Source: [Flexibacter] sp. ATCC 35208
Lineage (GTDB): Bacteria; Bacteroidota; Bacteroidia; Chitinophagales; Chitinophagaceae
Direction: 5' to 3'
Length of the DNA stretch: 57,575 nucleotides
Assembly: GCF_001975825.1 (NCBI RefSeq)
Contig: NZ_MTKN01000052.1
Location: 1-57,575 of the forward strand
The notes beneath the pieces are model-generated. The model was not told the origin of the DNA. It worked only from the letters and a program-made list of their open reading frames with translations, and did no database searches. The number at the start of each line of letters is the position of its first letter. Positions within the stretch are counted from its first letter, which is position 1. The position numbers were made by a program, and so were the translations under genes. Shown here in pieces: positions 26,838 to 35,177 of this stretch.

Positions 26838-27800
26838 TTATGTATAATTCAAACTTTTGGTTTGTGCGCGATATGCCCCGGGAGGAATAGAAGTTTCATT
26901 CTTAAAGAATTTTGCAAAATGCGCAAAGTCTGAAAAGCCCAAACTATCTGCAATTTCAGCGATCGTCCAGTTTGTCTGACGCAAAAGGATCTGCGCTTCC
27001 TGTAAAATTCTTCCTGCTATCAATGCAGATGTCGTGAGGCCAGTGGTTTCCTTCAATATTTTGTTTAGATGATTAACATGTATGGATAGTTTGTCAGCAT
27101 AATCTTTTGCAGCGCGGAGCTCTACTTTCTGGTTAGGATTTTCCAATGGAAATTGCCTTTCCAACAACTCAATAAACAGGGAGGTCGTCCGTGCAAAATT
27201 GCTGTGATTGGGATGAAGCATTATTTTTGACTGTAACTGTTGGCCCAGGTGAATGAGCTCAAGCGTGTAAGCTCGCAGCAGATCATATTTGTATGCATAG
27301 GTAGAAGCAATGGTGGTCTGCATCTTCTCAAAAATGTCTTTTGCATTTTTTATATCCCCTTTCTGCAGCGGAAATACAGGATGTTCCGGCGATTTATAAA
27401 TAGGCAGCTCATCCAGCACTACCCCACTCCGTGTTGGATGAAGAAACCCTGGTGTGAATACACAAAACATCCCGGACTGACGTTCCTGCGGCAACCACGT
27501 TACAGGACTTTTAGGCGTGGTAAAGACCAAGGTAGGCTGCGAAAGCTGTATGATAGTGTTATCAGGATATTCAATTTTTGAATGACCCAGTAATAAACTG
27601 ACTTTATAGTAAGTGCGGCATTGATAAGGTTCAGTGGGTCTGTTCTGAACAGTCTGCCGGATTTTAGACAAATTAAACACGTTAAAGTGGCCGATCTCAT
27701 TCTGAATACCCGGAGGCAACAAGGCACTTAACTCCAGAGGAGAACCGGAAGCGAAGCGTTGATCAAGTTCATTCAATGAAACACTTTTCATAACTTTCAT
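26838..27800 (-). CDS. AraC-family transcriptional regulator
   Basis: 320 residues. The N-terminal 190 residues form a cupin-like sensing domain (KIEYPDNTIIQLSQPTLVF, PVTWLPQERQSG). The C-terminal double helix-turn-helix begins around KDYADKLSIHVNHLNKILKE and ends with the second-helix signature IAEIADSLGFSDFAHFAKFF. It probably controls the adjacent oxidoreductase gene; the inducer is unknown. Confidence 0.88.
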   Translation of the reverse strand: MKVMKSVSLNELDQRFASGSPLELSALLPPGIQNEIGHFNVFNLSKIRQTVQNRPTEPYQCRTYYKVSLLLGHSKIEYPDNTIIQLSQPTLVFTTPKSPVTWLPQERQSGMFCVFTPGFLHPTRSGVVLDELPIYKSPEHPVFPLQKGDIKNAKDIFEKMQTTIASTYAYKYDLLRAYTLELIHLGQQLQSKIMLHPNHSNFARTTSLFIELLERQFPLENPNQKVELRAAKDYADKLSIHVNHLNKILKETTGLTTSALIAGRILQEAQILLRQTNWTIAEIADSLGFSDFAHFAKFFKNETSIPPGAYRAQTKSLNYT

Positions 27801-28032
27801 TTGTAAAAATCAAAGTTATGTCATCTTCTTCACAAAATCCGTTCCCACTCCCCTGATAATAATTTAAATTCTCCCAATCCTTCAGCACCATCACCATTCC
27901 TTCAAATTTTTATCGATCAGGTTCTGTGCCTCACATCTTTTGAAGTCACAGCCCCTTATTAATCATCGTTCATGCCCCTTGCTGCAAATCCATGCTGTCA
28001 TGCCACTATGCTGACGTAATCCTGTCCATCAC

Positions 28033-29121
28033 TTAATAAGGAACACGGTATGCTACAGCATTCATATTAACGCCTGCACCTACTGAGGCAAATACAATAT
28101 TCGTTCCTTTAGTGACCACCTGATTATCAAACTTACCTTTAATCATCAAATCAAAAAGTGTAGGAAGAGTTGCCACAGAGCTATTGCCCAGCCATGAAAT
28201 CGTCATCGGCATAATGTCAACAGGTATTTGCTGTTCTTCTCCATATATGCTAAATAGTTCCCTCAGGATTGCTTCATCCATTTTTTCATTAGCTTGGTGA
28301 ATGAGCAGCTTATCAATGTCTGAAATCGAGAGCGAAGCTTTTTCAAGACAATCTTTAATTGTCAATGGAACTGTTTTCAAAACATTTTCATACAATTTAC
28401 GCCCGTTCATTTTTAAAAACAGTGCATCACCTTCAAAATCAGGATTGTATGAGCGTCCCATCCCCAACACGTAAGCCAGATCATCTGTATAAGATTTTGA
28501 CACATGGGAAAGAATGCCAACCTGAAGCGTGCTATGCTGAGCTTCCAGTATAACAGCACCCGCACCATCCGAATAGATCATACTATCCCTATCATGAGGA
28601 TCGCAGATCCGGGATAAAGTCTCTGCACCGATCACCATCACACGCTTTGCACTTCCGGATTTTATAAAGAAGTCAGCCTGAATGATACCCTGAAGCCATC
28701 CGGCACACCCCCATGTCAAATCATAAGCTACTGTAAGAGGATTAATAATCCCCAGATGATGTTTGACTCTTGATGCTAACGCAGGGACAAAATCACTGCG
28801 CCTGTTGTCTGCCTTGATGTCTCCAAAATTATGGGCAACAATAATATAATCCAGGCTTTCCGGGTCAATACCAGATGATTTTAATGCATCTTCTGCAGCC
28901 AGTCCTGCGATGTCTGAAGCAACCAGATCATCCGAAACATATCGGCGTTCTCTTATACCGGTAATTTTGCCGAACTGCTGGATGATATCCTTATTTGTCT
29001 TCGACAAGGCTGTACCATCTTTGTCGTAAAAAATATGATGTAAGAAATCATCATTTGAGATCCGTAAAGTTGGAATATAGCTGCCGCTACCGATGATTAC
29101 CGCATTTAGGTATGTATCCAT
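28033..29121 (-). CDS. KAS III-like 3-oxoacyl-ACP synthase (FabH-type thiolase fold)
   Basis: 362-residue condensing enzyme. The catalytic triad is intact: C139 in DLTWGCAGWLQG, H275 in LLIHQANEKMD and N313 in WLGNSSVATLP. FabH joins acetyl- or branched acyl-CoA to malonyl-ACP. This copy is longer than the usual 310-330 residues and is not next to any fatty-acid gene, so it may be a secondary paralogue making a specialised acyl or polyketide-like product, or an ACP-independent thiolase-fold enzyme. It is monocistronic, and no carrier-protein gene is visible nearby. Confidence 0.85.
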   Translation of the reverse strand: MDTYLNAVIIGSGSYIPTLRISNDDFLHHIFYDKDGTALSKTNKDIIQQFGKITGIRERRYVSDDLVASDIAGLAAEDALKSSGIDPESLDYIIVAHNFGDIKADNRRSDFVPALASRVKHHLGIINPLTVAYDLTWGCAGWLQGIIQADFFIKSGSAKRVMVIGAETLSRICDPHDRDSMIYSDGAGAVILEAQHSTLQVGILSHVSKSYTDDLAYVLGMGRSYNPDFEGDALFLKMNGRKLYENVLKTVPLTIKDCLEKASLSISDIDKLLIHQANEKMDEAILRELFSIYGEEQQIPVDIMPMTISWLGNSSVATLPTLFDLMIKGKFDNQVVTKGTNIVFASVGAGVNMNAVAYRVPY

Positions 29122-29403
29122 AAATTATTTCTTGATATAATGCGCCCGGATTGCTTGCTATCACTGACCGTCGAATTGATTATTACAATTTAAACAAATG
29201 TAATACATTAAAATTTATTTCTTTATATAAGTTTGCTATGAAAGCCACCTTGATTTTTTAAAATCGGTAAGGACTGAATGCGAACAGAACCGTTTAATTA
29301 CAGGAATTATATGATTCTTATCAACGTGTTCAAAGTACGATAAACAATCAATATATTATCGTTTTTATGCCCTGTTAAATCTACAAATTCAAAATCCCAT
29401 CCT

Positions 29404-29817
29404 TTAAATCAGATGTAAGAAATTCTCCGCCAAAGGATCCATCTCACTAAAATACATACCCGGAGATGCTCCTACTATTTTCCTGAAATCTTTATTAAAA
29501 TGTGCCTGATCACTATATCCCAGATCGAACAATATATCATTGTAATAGCGGGGATCTGTCAGCGCATCGTATTGAAGTAGAAAGGTGCCTCCGAGATGGT
29601 ATTGTCTCATCAATGCAACCTGTTTTACCACCGTCTGGTAGAGTACGTCTTCAGTAATAGCAGGATCACGGGGTTCCAGCAACCGGATAAAATTGACGAT
29701 ATTCACAATCCTCCTGGACGGAGTTACATCCAAATGATATGTTTGCCCATAAAAGGTATTGAATTGGGAAAAAAATAGCAGAAACACTAATAATGTGGAG
29801 CGATGACTTATTGGCAT
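29404..29817 (-). pseudogene. Chimeric scar: N-terminus of a secreted protein joined to an AraC HTH tail
   Basis: 137-residue frame made of two unrelated parts. Residues 1-94 are a signal peptide plus a segment (TYHLDVTPSRRIVNIVNFIR ... LGGTFLLQYDALTDPRY) that looks like the beginning of a large secreted enzyme, possibly a polysaccharide-deacetylase or glycoside-hydrolase-like protein. Residues 95-137 are the final helix and tail of an AraC regulator (LGYSDQAHFNKDFRKIVGASPG). The junction is near base 29535. The most economical explanation is a deletion that fused two same-strand genes in frame. A product could be exported, but neither half would be functional. Confidence 0.65.
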
Positions 29818-29859
29818 AATTGTCTTTTATTAAACATGAAATTCCTGTATACCCTAATT

Positions 29860-30024
29860 TTAAATCCTTTCATATCGCAGTGCCACACACCCACTCTTCA
29901 GCGTATTCGATGCTACCAGTTTTAAACCCAGACCTTCAGGCAGGGACATTTCAGTAAACAAGCGCCGTCCCTCCCCTACGATCACCGGGTGAACAACCAT
30001 ATGGAATTCAATTAGCTTCCGCAT
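29860..30024 (-). pseudogene. RibD C-terminal/dihydrofolate-reductase-like fragment
   Basis: A 54-codon frame carrying only the end of a RibD_C (YyaP-type) reductase: FHMVVHPVIVGEGRRLF then LGLKLVASNTLKSGCVALRY. Full-length members have about 180 residues; everything before the penultimate strand is missing. It lies immediately upstream of the chimeric scar, so this stretch has seen more than one deletion. Confidence 0.72.
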
Positions 30025-30424
30025 GGAATTAAGTTTATTATGCTCAAATTAGGAAGTTTCAACGAATGAATCTGCACTCAATTTTACACCAGACAATGGT
30101 GCACCTGTATCACCGCATTAACAAATACCGGAGGCGCTGCCTGCACCAGAATTCTGGCTTATCTCATACATTTAAATACAGCTTGTATTTCAAAAAAATA
30201 TGGGGGGAAATGTTTGAATTGCCAGGGAAAAAAGAACGTTATATGCCCCTTTAAATACCCCTTGAAATAAATAAATTAGGCAGAGAACTATTTAAACCAT
30301 ACCTTTAAGAAGATTACAATTGAGATTTACGCATTAGTAAGCTAGTTTTCTTTACAGCCTTCTTTTTTACCACCTGCATTATTACCTCAATCGATATTTT
30401 TCACTGATAAATAAATAGTACAAA
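30025..30424. other. Gene-free stretch before the RRM gene
   Basis: 400 A/T-rich bases with a single unconvincing 62-codon frame (30066-30254, starting MNLHSILHQT). No family or RNA structure was recognised. The RRM gene's promoter and any cold-inducible leader must lie at its right end. Confidence 0.45.
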
Positions 30425-30706
30425 ATGGATATATACGTGTCCAATCTAAGTCCTTATGTTGTTAATGAGGACCTCACTAACCAGTTTTCCAAATTTGGCA
30501 CTGTTAGTTCCGCAAATGTGATTATGGATAAATTCACTAATCGCAGCAGGGGATTCGGCTTTATTACCATGCCAGATGATACTGAAGCTGAAAAAGCTAT
30601 TCAGGAAATGAACGGTGCTTCCATAGATGGAAAGGCAATCACGGCAAGTAAAGCTAAACCCAGGGAAGAAAAACCCGCCAGGTCTAATTACAACAACCGT
30701 TGGTAA
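30425..30706 (+). CDS. RRM-type RNA-binding protein
   Basis: 93-residue single RNA-recognition-motif protein. RNP2 is IYVSNLS at residues 3-9 and RNP1 is SRGFGFITM near residue 40. A short basic tail (KAKPREEKPARSNYNNRW) follows the fold. Such small RRM proteins in cyanobacteria and Bacteroidota bind single-stranded RNA and are often cold-inducible; no cold-shock leader could be confirmed here. A long hairpin lies just behind the stop. Confidence 0.9.
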   Translation: MDIYVSNLSPYVVNEDLTNQFSKFGTVSSANVIMDKFTNRSRGFGFITMPDDTEAEKAIQEMNGASIDGKAITASKAKPREEKPARSNYNNRW

Positions 30707-30715
30707 ATAAAAAAA

Positions 30716-30754
30716 TTAATGACGTGAAAGGGCATGTCCCTCTCACGTCATTAA
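30716..30754. terminator. Long hairpin after the RRM gene
   Basis: Arms TTAATGACGTGA / TCACGTCATTAA extended inward by AGGG/CCCT. It occupies the space before the next gene's ATG and rules out that gene's earlier in-frame start at 30700. Confidence 0.7.
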
Positions 30755-30765
30755 AATACCCAAAT

Positions 30766-31032
30766 ATGACAGTAAGCGACATATATGAAAAGTTATATAG
30801 CAGAGCTTATTACGACAAAACTGAGAATAATAAATTCAGATTTCTGAATAATTCTCTTTTTATCGACCGCCGTAGTATTGTACCAATTGTCATTCATATG
30901 CTGGATGGCATATTCTATATACAGGCATTTAAGCAAATCGCAAATGAAAGTTTGTTTCGTCTTGAGATAAATGAAGATGACATTAAGATATACAGCGCAA
31001 TAGACGATCACCCTTTATGGACGCTGGAATAA
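30766..31032 (+). CDS. Small hypothetical protein
   Basis: 88 residues from the ATG at 30766 (MTVSDIYEKLY), acidic, without signal peptide or membrane segment, and no family I recognise. A start 66 bases earlier would run through the terminator hairpin of the RRM gene and is rejected. Alternation of short hydrophobic and charged stretches suggests an alpha/beta fold. Confidence 0.55.
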   Translation: MTVSDIYEKLYSRAYYDKTENNKFRFLNNSLFIDRRSIVPIVIHMLDGIFYIQAFKQIANESLFRLEINEDDIKIYSAIDDHPLWTLE

Positions 31033-31153
31033 TAGATAGATAGTTTGAGCCTACTTACTCCACGGTACATTAATCGACTCCACGACCCTCCCCCACATAA
31101 ATTTCCAGAAACCAGCCAGGCAAATTAATTGATTTACTTAAAACAAAAAGTCT

Positions 31154-31459
31154 ATGCAAAATAAAGCTGAAAACCTCCTTCATACTTTTGATGAGACAGC
31201 ATATGTCTCCGTCAACCTGATTTATACAGAATTCCTGAATTCGATAAAATATGTTGACAGAATGAAAAATGAACATACTGTTCAATTGTGGATAGGTCAA
31301 TATATGGGAAGGTTAAAGCAAGGACTTGAAGGTAAAGCGAAGGAATACATTTCAAGAAACAGAGATATTCCAACAATAGACTGGTTTCAAAAGAAAATAA
31401 TTTACCTGATCAGTATGCATCTGCAGGAATTTTCACAAATGGTACGATACAATCAATAA
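31154..31459 (+). CDS. Small helical hypothetical protein
   Basis: 101 residues, predicted almost wholly helical (LLHTFDETAYVSVNLIYTEF, KKIIYLISMHLQEFSQMV). No family recognised. It is preceded by about 120 gene-free bases and followed by a bidirectional terminator shared with the convergent desaturase gene. Confidence 0.6.
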   Translation: MQNKAENLLHTFDETAYVSVNLIYTEFLNSIKYVDRMKNEHTVQLWIGQYMGRLKQGLEGKAKEYISRNRDIPTIDWFQKKIIYLISMHLQEFSQMVRYNQ

Positions 31460-31561
31460 TATTGAAAGCGATCACAAATCGAAAAAGAATCGTGTATCAA
31501 AAAGAAATGATCCTTCTGAGAATCGCTTAAACGGCTAACTGTTTTCATCAGGTAACCGAAT

Positions 31562-31597
31562 AAAAAAGGGCTGTATCGTACGATACGGCCCTTTTTT
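31562..31597. terminator. Bidirectional intrinsic terminator
   Basis: AAAAAAGGGC / GCCCTTTTTT arms with an inner GTATCG/CGATAC stem. A-run and T-run flank it, so it serves both the small plus-strand gene and the minus-strand desaturase gene. Confidence 0.88.
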
Positions 31598-31616
31598 GCA
31601 TTATATATACATGAAT

Positions 31617-32345
31617 TTAAGCTCGCGCCAGCTTGATGATCTTGAAATATGCAAACATCTTAATTACATAATACACAGGATCAATTTCAAACCAACGACG
31701 GCCAAAATTCACAGAAGCCGGATGTTTATGGTGATTGTTATGATAAGATTCTCCCAACATTAATACATCCACGAACAGTAAATTCATCGATGTATTTTTC
31801 AATTTGAAATTAATATACCCATACTTATGTGCAAACCAATTAACGATCGCGCCATGAAAAGCACCCATTGAAACAACAATTGGTAACAGCAAATACTGCC
31901 ATGGGCTTGTAGCAAACACTATAAAAAACAGGATGTATAGTGCTACCCACATTAATCGTGAAAGTGTTCCATTGGCAAAACGATCCAAACGCTCCCAGGA
32001 AGGGACATTTTTTGTGTACCGTTCTTCTACATCCATTTTATGATGTAGGATATGCTGATAGACAGTTCTCGTATGCCACATCATAGCAAATATGTTGGAC
32101 GAGTTGGATGGCGAATGCGGATCCAAAGGTGTATCTGTATGGGCATGATGTAGTCTGTGCATAACCGCATATGCTCTGGGACTCATGTAAGACGAGCCTT
32201 GTGTAACATACGTTAAAATGAAAAAGAATCGTTCCCAGCCTTTACTCATCTCAAAAGCACCATGTGCTGCATACCTATGCTGAAAAAAAGTTTGAGAAAA
32301 CAACGAAAGGTACCAGATGGAAATAAAAAAAATAAGGATAATCAT
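31617..32345 (-). CDS. Membrane fatty acid desaturase (acyl-CoA/acyl-lipid type)
   Basis: 242-residue di-iron membrane desaturase. The three histidine boxes are HRYAAH near residue 23, HRLHHAHTD near residue 64, and ESYHNNHHKHP near residue 197, with hydrophobic segments between them. It introduces a double bond into long acyl chains using O2, which adjusts membrane fluidity. It is shorter than eukaryotic stearoyl-CoA desaturases but normal for compact bacterial forms. Electron-donor genes are not adjacent. Confidence 0.88.
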   Translation of the reverse strand: MIILIFFISIWYLSLFSQTFFQHRYAAHGAFEMSKGWERFFFILTYVTQGSSYMSPRAYAVMHRLHHAHTDTPLDPHSPSNSSNIFAMMWHTRTVYQHILHHKMDVEERYTKNVPSWERLDRFANGTLSRLMWVALYILFFIVFATSPWQYLLLPIVVSMGAFHGAIVNWFAHKYGYINFKLKNTSMNLLFVDVLMLGESYHNNHHKHPASVNFGRRWFEIDPVYYVIKMFAYFKIIKLARA

Positions 32346-32495
32346 ATTAGAGAATCTTTTCGGAGGACGCTGGAAATAAATCTCAAATATGCGCTGTTGG
32401 ATAGATGAAAATATGTAGGCGTAATCTAATTAAGTAATTGTGTGAAGTTAACCCTTATAATGTTAAGAAAATCATAATGGATAAAACAGTGATAT

Positions 32496-32535
32496 AAAAA
32501 GGGGAAGCCGCTCAAAGAGCGACTTCCCCTTTTTA
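32496..32535 (-). terminator. Terminator of the purKE operon
   Basis: AAAAAGGGGAAG / CTTCCCCTTTTT arms with inner GCTC/GAGC pairs and a three-base AAA loop, just downstream of purE on the minus strand. Confidence 0.88.
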
Positions 32536-32547
32536 AAAAACGATCTT

Positions 32548-33042
32548 CTATTCGCGATCTAAGGTCTCATTTTGCTTAGCGACCTTATCATTATTCTCCT
32601 TCTTCAACGCCGCCAGCTTCTCCCTCAGTGTACTATCAGCTGTCGCCAGGATCTGCACCGCCAGTAAACCAGCGTTACGTGCTCCATTCACACTCACCGT
32701 CGCTACAGGAATATCACCCGGCATTTGCACGATAGATAACAGGGAATCCCAACCATCCAGGGAGTTGGAAGACTTGATCGGCACACCAACTACAGGCAAA
32801 GTAGTAATTGCAGCCACCATACCAGGAAGATGTGCGGCACCGCCAGCTCCTGCAATGATCACCTTCAAACCACGCTCTTCAGCGGTAGTTGCGTACTCAA
32901 ACATTTTTTGGGGGGTGCGGTGTGCAGACACGACGTTAAACTCATATCCTACATCGAATTTCTTTAACACCTCTATTGCCTGACGCATAATAGGCGCATC
33001 GGAACTACTGCCCATAATAATGCCTACTTCTACCTGTTTCAT
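32548..33042 (-). CDS. purE: N5-carboxyaminoimidazole ribonucleotide mutase
   Basis: 164-residue class I PurE. It shows MGSSSDAPIM near the N-terminus, the catalytic-histidine segment SAHRTPQKM, and GAGGAAHLPGM followed by PVVGVPIKS. It converts N5-CAIR to CAIR in purine synthesis. The gene lies five bases after purK, so the two consecutive steps are cotranscribed. Confidence 0.96.
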   Translation of the reverse strand: MKQVEVGIIMGSSSDAPIMRQAIEVLKKFDVGYEFNVVSAHRTPQKMFEYATTAEERGLKVIIAGAGGAAHLPGMVAAITTLPVVGVPIKSSNSLDGWDSLLSIVQMPGDIPVATVSVNGARNAGLLAVQILATADSTLREKLAALKKENNDKVAKQNETLDRE

Positions 33043-33047
33043 ATTTA

Positions 33048-34166
33048 TTAATTTAAAATTTTCCGAATAGTTTCAGCTTTTGACGATATGTCTTCCATTG
33101 TGCTGCCTGTGATGGTAATATGCCCTACTTTCCTGCCTAACCTGCTACCCTTTTTGCCATACCAGTGAAGATGTGCCCCCGGGATGTCCAACAGGAGCGT
33201 GAATTTCTCCTCCCTGTTAGCAGACAGTGCAGCCGTTTCCAGTATATTCAACATCATAGAAGGCAAATGCAGTGCTGTGTCACCAAGTGGCAACCCTAAT
33301 ATAGCCCGGAGCAGTTGCTCGTATTGTGATGTAGTACTGGCTTCAATCGTGTGATGACCACTGTTGTGAGGTCTTGGTGCCAGTTCATTCACTAAGATCT
33401 GGTTATCTTTTGTGACAAACATTTCTACAGCAAGAATACCAACCAGGTTAAGCGCATTGGCTATATTTTCAGCGAGGGTGTTGGCTTTCTCCTGTAAGCC
33501 TTCCGCTAACTGAGCAGGTGCTACCTGAGACTCAAGTACGAATTTCTCTTCGGAAAACACCATCATCACAGGGTCATAGCATTTTACAGCGCCATGCTCA
33601 TTTCGTGCTACGATTACAGCGATTTCGTGTTTAATATCCACCAACTCTTCCAGCACACTCGGCACGTCAAAAGCATTGGCAATATCTGCAGCTGTCTTCA
33701 ACACCATTACGCCATAACCGTCGTACCCATCGCGTCGTTTTTTAAGACAACCCGGTAATTTATTTTCGAGATTGTTAAGATCATTTTTGCCTTCAACAGC
33801 CACACCCGGCACCACTGGTATACTGTGTGACAGGAGAAACTGCTTCTGGGTATATTTATCCTGGATCACTTGAATAGTATCAGGAGATGGAAATACCTTT
33901 TTCCCTTGCTTTTCCAGTTCGCGTAAGGCGTCTATATTGACCGCTTCCATTTCGATAGTGATCACATCAAGCCCTTTGCCGAATGCCAGCACATCTTCAT
34001 AAGATTTTGGATCGCCAATGGTAAAAGAAGAAGTATAACGGGAACAAGACGCGTTTGCATCTTTATCCAACACCGAAACGCTGAGGCCGAGATCGATGGC
34101 ATGCCGTAAAAGCATCCCTCCCAGCTGACCGCCTCCTAATATTCCTATTTTCAAATTTTCAAGCAT
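33048..34166 (-). CDS. purK: N5-carboxyaminoimidazole ribonucleotide synthetase
   Basis: About 372-residue ATP-grasp enzyme that carboxylates AIR using ATP and bicarbonate, just upstream of PurE. It begins MLENLKIGILGGGQLGGM; the ATP-grasp region holds KKRRDGYDGYG, and the late motif NELAPRPHNSGHHTIE is diagnostic of PurK. A TTG nine bases upstream is possible, but this ATG gives the standard start. A CAAAGGTA box (TACCTTTG on the coding strand) lies 17 bases upstream. Confidence 0.96.
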   Translation of the reverse strand: MLENLKIGILGGGQLGGMLLRHAIDLGLSVSVLDKDANASCSRYTSSFTIGDPKSYEDVLAFGKGLDVITIEMEAVNIDALRELEKQGKKVFPSPDTIQVIQDKYTQKQFLLSHSIPVVPGVAVEGKNDLNNLENKLPGCLKKRRDGYDGYGVMVLKTAADIANAFDVPSVLEELVDIKHEIAVIVARNEHGAVKCYDPVMMVFSEEKFVLESQVAPAQLAEGLQEKANTLAENIANALNLVGILAVEMFVTKDNQILVNELAPRPHNSGHHTIEASTTSQYEQLLRAILGLPLGDTALHLPSMMLNILETAALSANREEKFTLLLDIPGAHLHWYGKKGSRLGRKVGHITITGSTMEDISSKAETIRKILN

Positions 34167-34183
34167 AATCTTCAATTGGGATG

Positions 34184-34191
34184 CAAAGGTA
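34184..34191 (-). promoter_or_regulatory. TACCTTTG -7 box of purKE
   Basis: Exact TAnnTTTG match on the minus strand, 17 bases before the purK start codon, giving a short leader. Confidence 0.6.
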
Positions 34192-34540
34192 TAAAACTAT
34201 TGCAAATGATCGTAATAGCATTGAATGCCCACGAAATACCCGGATGTAAAAAATCGTGCAAACACCCTATCTGCAGGCCTTTTACCCTATAAGGCAATAA
34301 TTAACCCAAATCCCCTTACTAAACCTTTTTGGGAAATAACCCTAAATTCTCTTTTATATCTTCGAAATTCATATTAATATTACATAATATATAATAATCC
34401 CTATTCAACTGTAAGCGGACAATATTGCCACCAGGTAGTAGTCGGTACACCTTCCGGGATATGAAACGGTGAAGGAGCTGCATATTACATAAATAAAAAA
34501 ACAGCAGAACCAGCTGGTACAATGATCAGGCAAGATATCC

Positions 34541-34548
34541 TATCTTTG
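34541..34548 (+). promoter_or_regulatory. TATCTTTG -7 box of the GIY-YIG-like gene
   Basis: Exact TAnnTTTG match ending four bases before the ATG, the same geometry as the WG/Sel1 gene. Confidence 0.6.
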
Positions 34549-34552
34549 CCCG

Positions 34553-34984
34553 ATGTTTGGGATATTAGATAAATACAAAACACAGCAACATTTCTTCCTC
34601 ACGCCAGAAAAAGATCTACAGACAGTATGTAATGCGCCTGCTGATAAAAGTGGGGTATACGTAGTCTATGCATTGAAAAAAGGAAGAGTGGAGCTGATCT
34701 ACATCGGAAATGCCGGAAAAATTGAAAAAAATGGTACCCTCTCTAATAAAAAGGCAGGATTGAAAGATGAAATAATCAATAGCCCACAGTTTGGTAAAAC
34801 ACCTGCACATATTGCCTGGAAAAAACAGATGATCCGGGAAAATATTGAAGCATTAAATATATACTGGTACGTAACCTACGATACCGACGTTAAAGATTGC
34901 CCGGAAGTTTTAAAACGGAACTTACTGAGGCAACACCTGGATATCTTTGGGATATTCCCGAAGTGGAATAAAGCCGTCTCTTAA
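34553..34984 (+). CDS. GIY-YIG-like small protein
   Basis: 143 residues. SGVYVVYALKKGRVELIYIG around 33-52 matches the first two strands of a GIY-YIG nuclease (GVY...YIG), and the C-terminal part NLLRQHLDIFG could be the following helix. The usual arginine and metal-binding glutamate are not clearly placed, so nuclease activity is uncertain. Alternatively it is a distant relative with a non-catalytic role. It is monocistronic and followed by debris of another gene. Confidence 0.65.
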   Translation: MFGILDKYKTQQHFFLTPEKDLQTVCNAPADKSGVYVVYALKKGRVELIYIGNAGKIEKNGTLSNKKAGLKDEIINSPQFGKTPAHIAWKKQMIRENIEALNIYWYVTYDTDVKDCPEVLKRNLLRQHLDIFGIFPKWNKAVS

Positions 34985-35177
34985 ATATGAACTTTATCAT
35001 CCTTCAAAAGTAAAAACAGCAGATGAAACGGGTATACCCTCCTTCACACTGAAACCATTGCCGGCAACAGGCCTTATGTAGAAAAGATACTCAAAACAAT
35101 AATGGAAAACAGCTCTTGATTTTGCAAAAGAATTGAACTGGGAGCATCTCATTCCATCATTAGAAAAATAATCGTTG
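34985..35177. other. Short decayed stretch before the phosphodiesterase gene
   Basis: Contains broken plus-strand coding-like pieces, including ADETGIPSFTLKPLPATG and, in another frame, TALDFAKELNWEHLIPSLEK ending at a stop. These look like the end of a lost enzyme gene with small deletions; the family is not identified. Confidence 0.3.

Noticed and set aside
30066..30254. 62-codon plus-strand frame
   Set aside because: No recognisable motif, odd composition (many His and Tyr), no supporting promoter or neighbour.
34319..34522. 67-codon minus-strand frame between purK and the GIY-YIG-like gene
   Set aside because: No family motif, poor composition, and it overlaps the promoter side of the downstream gene.
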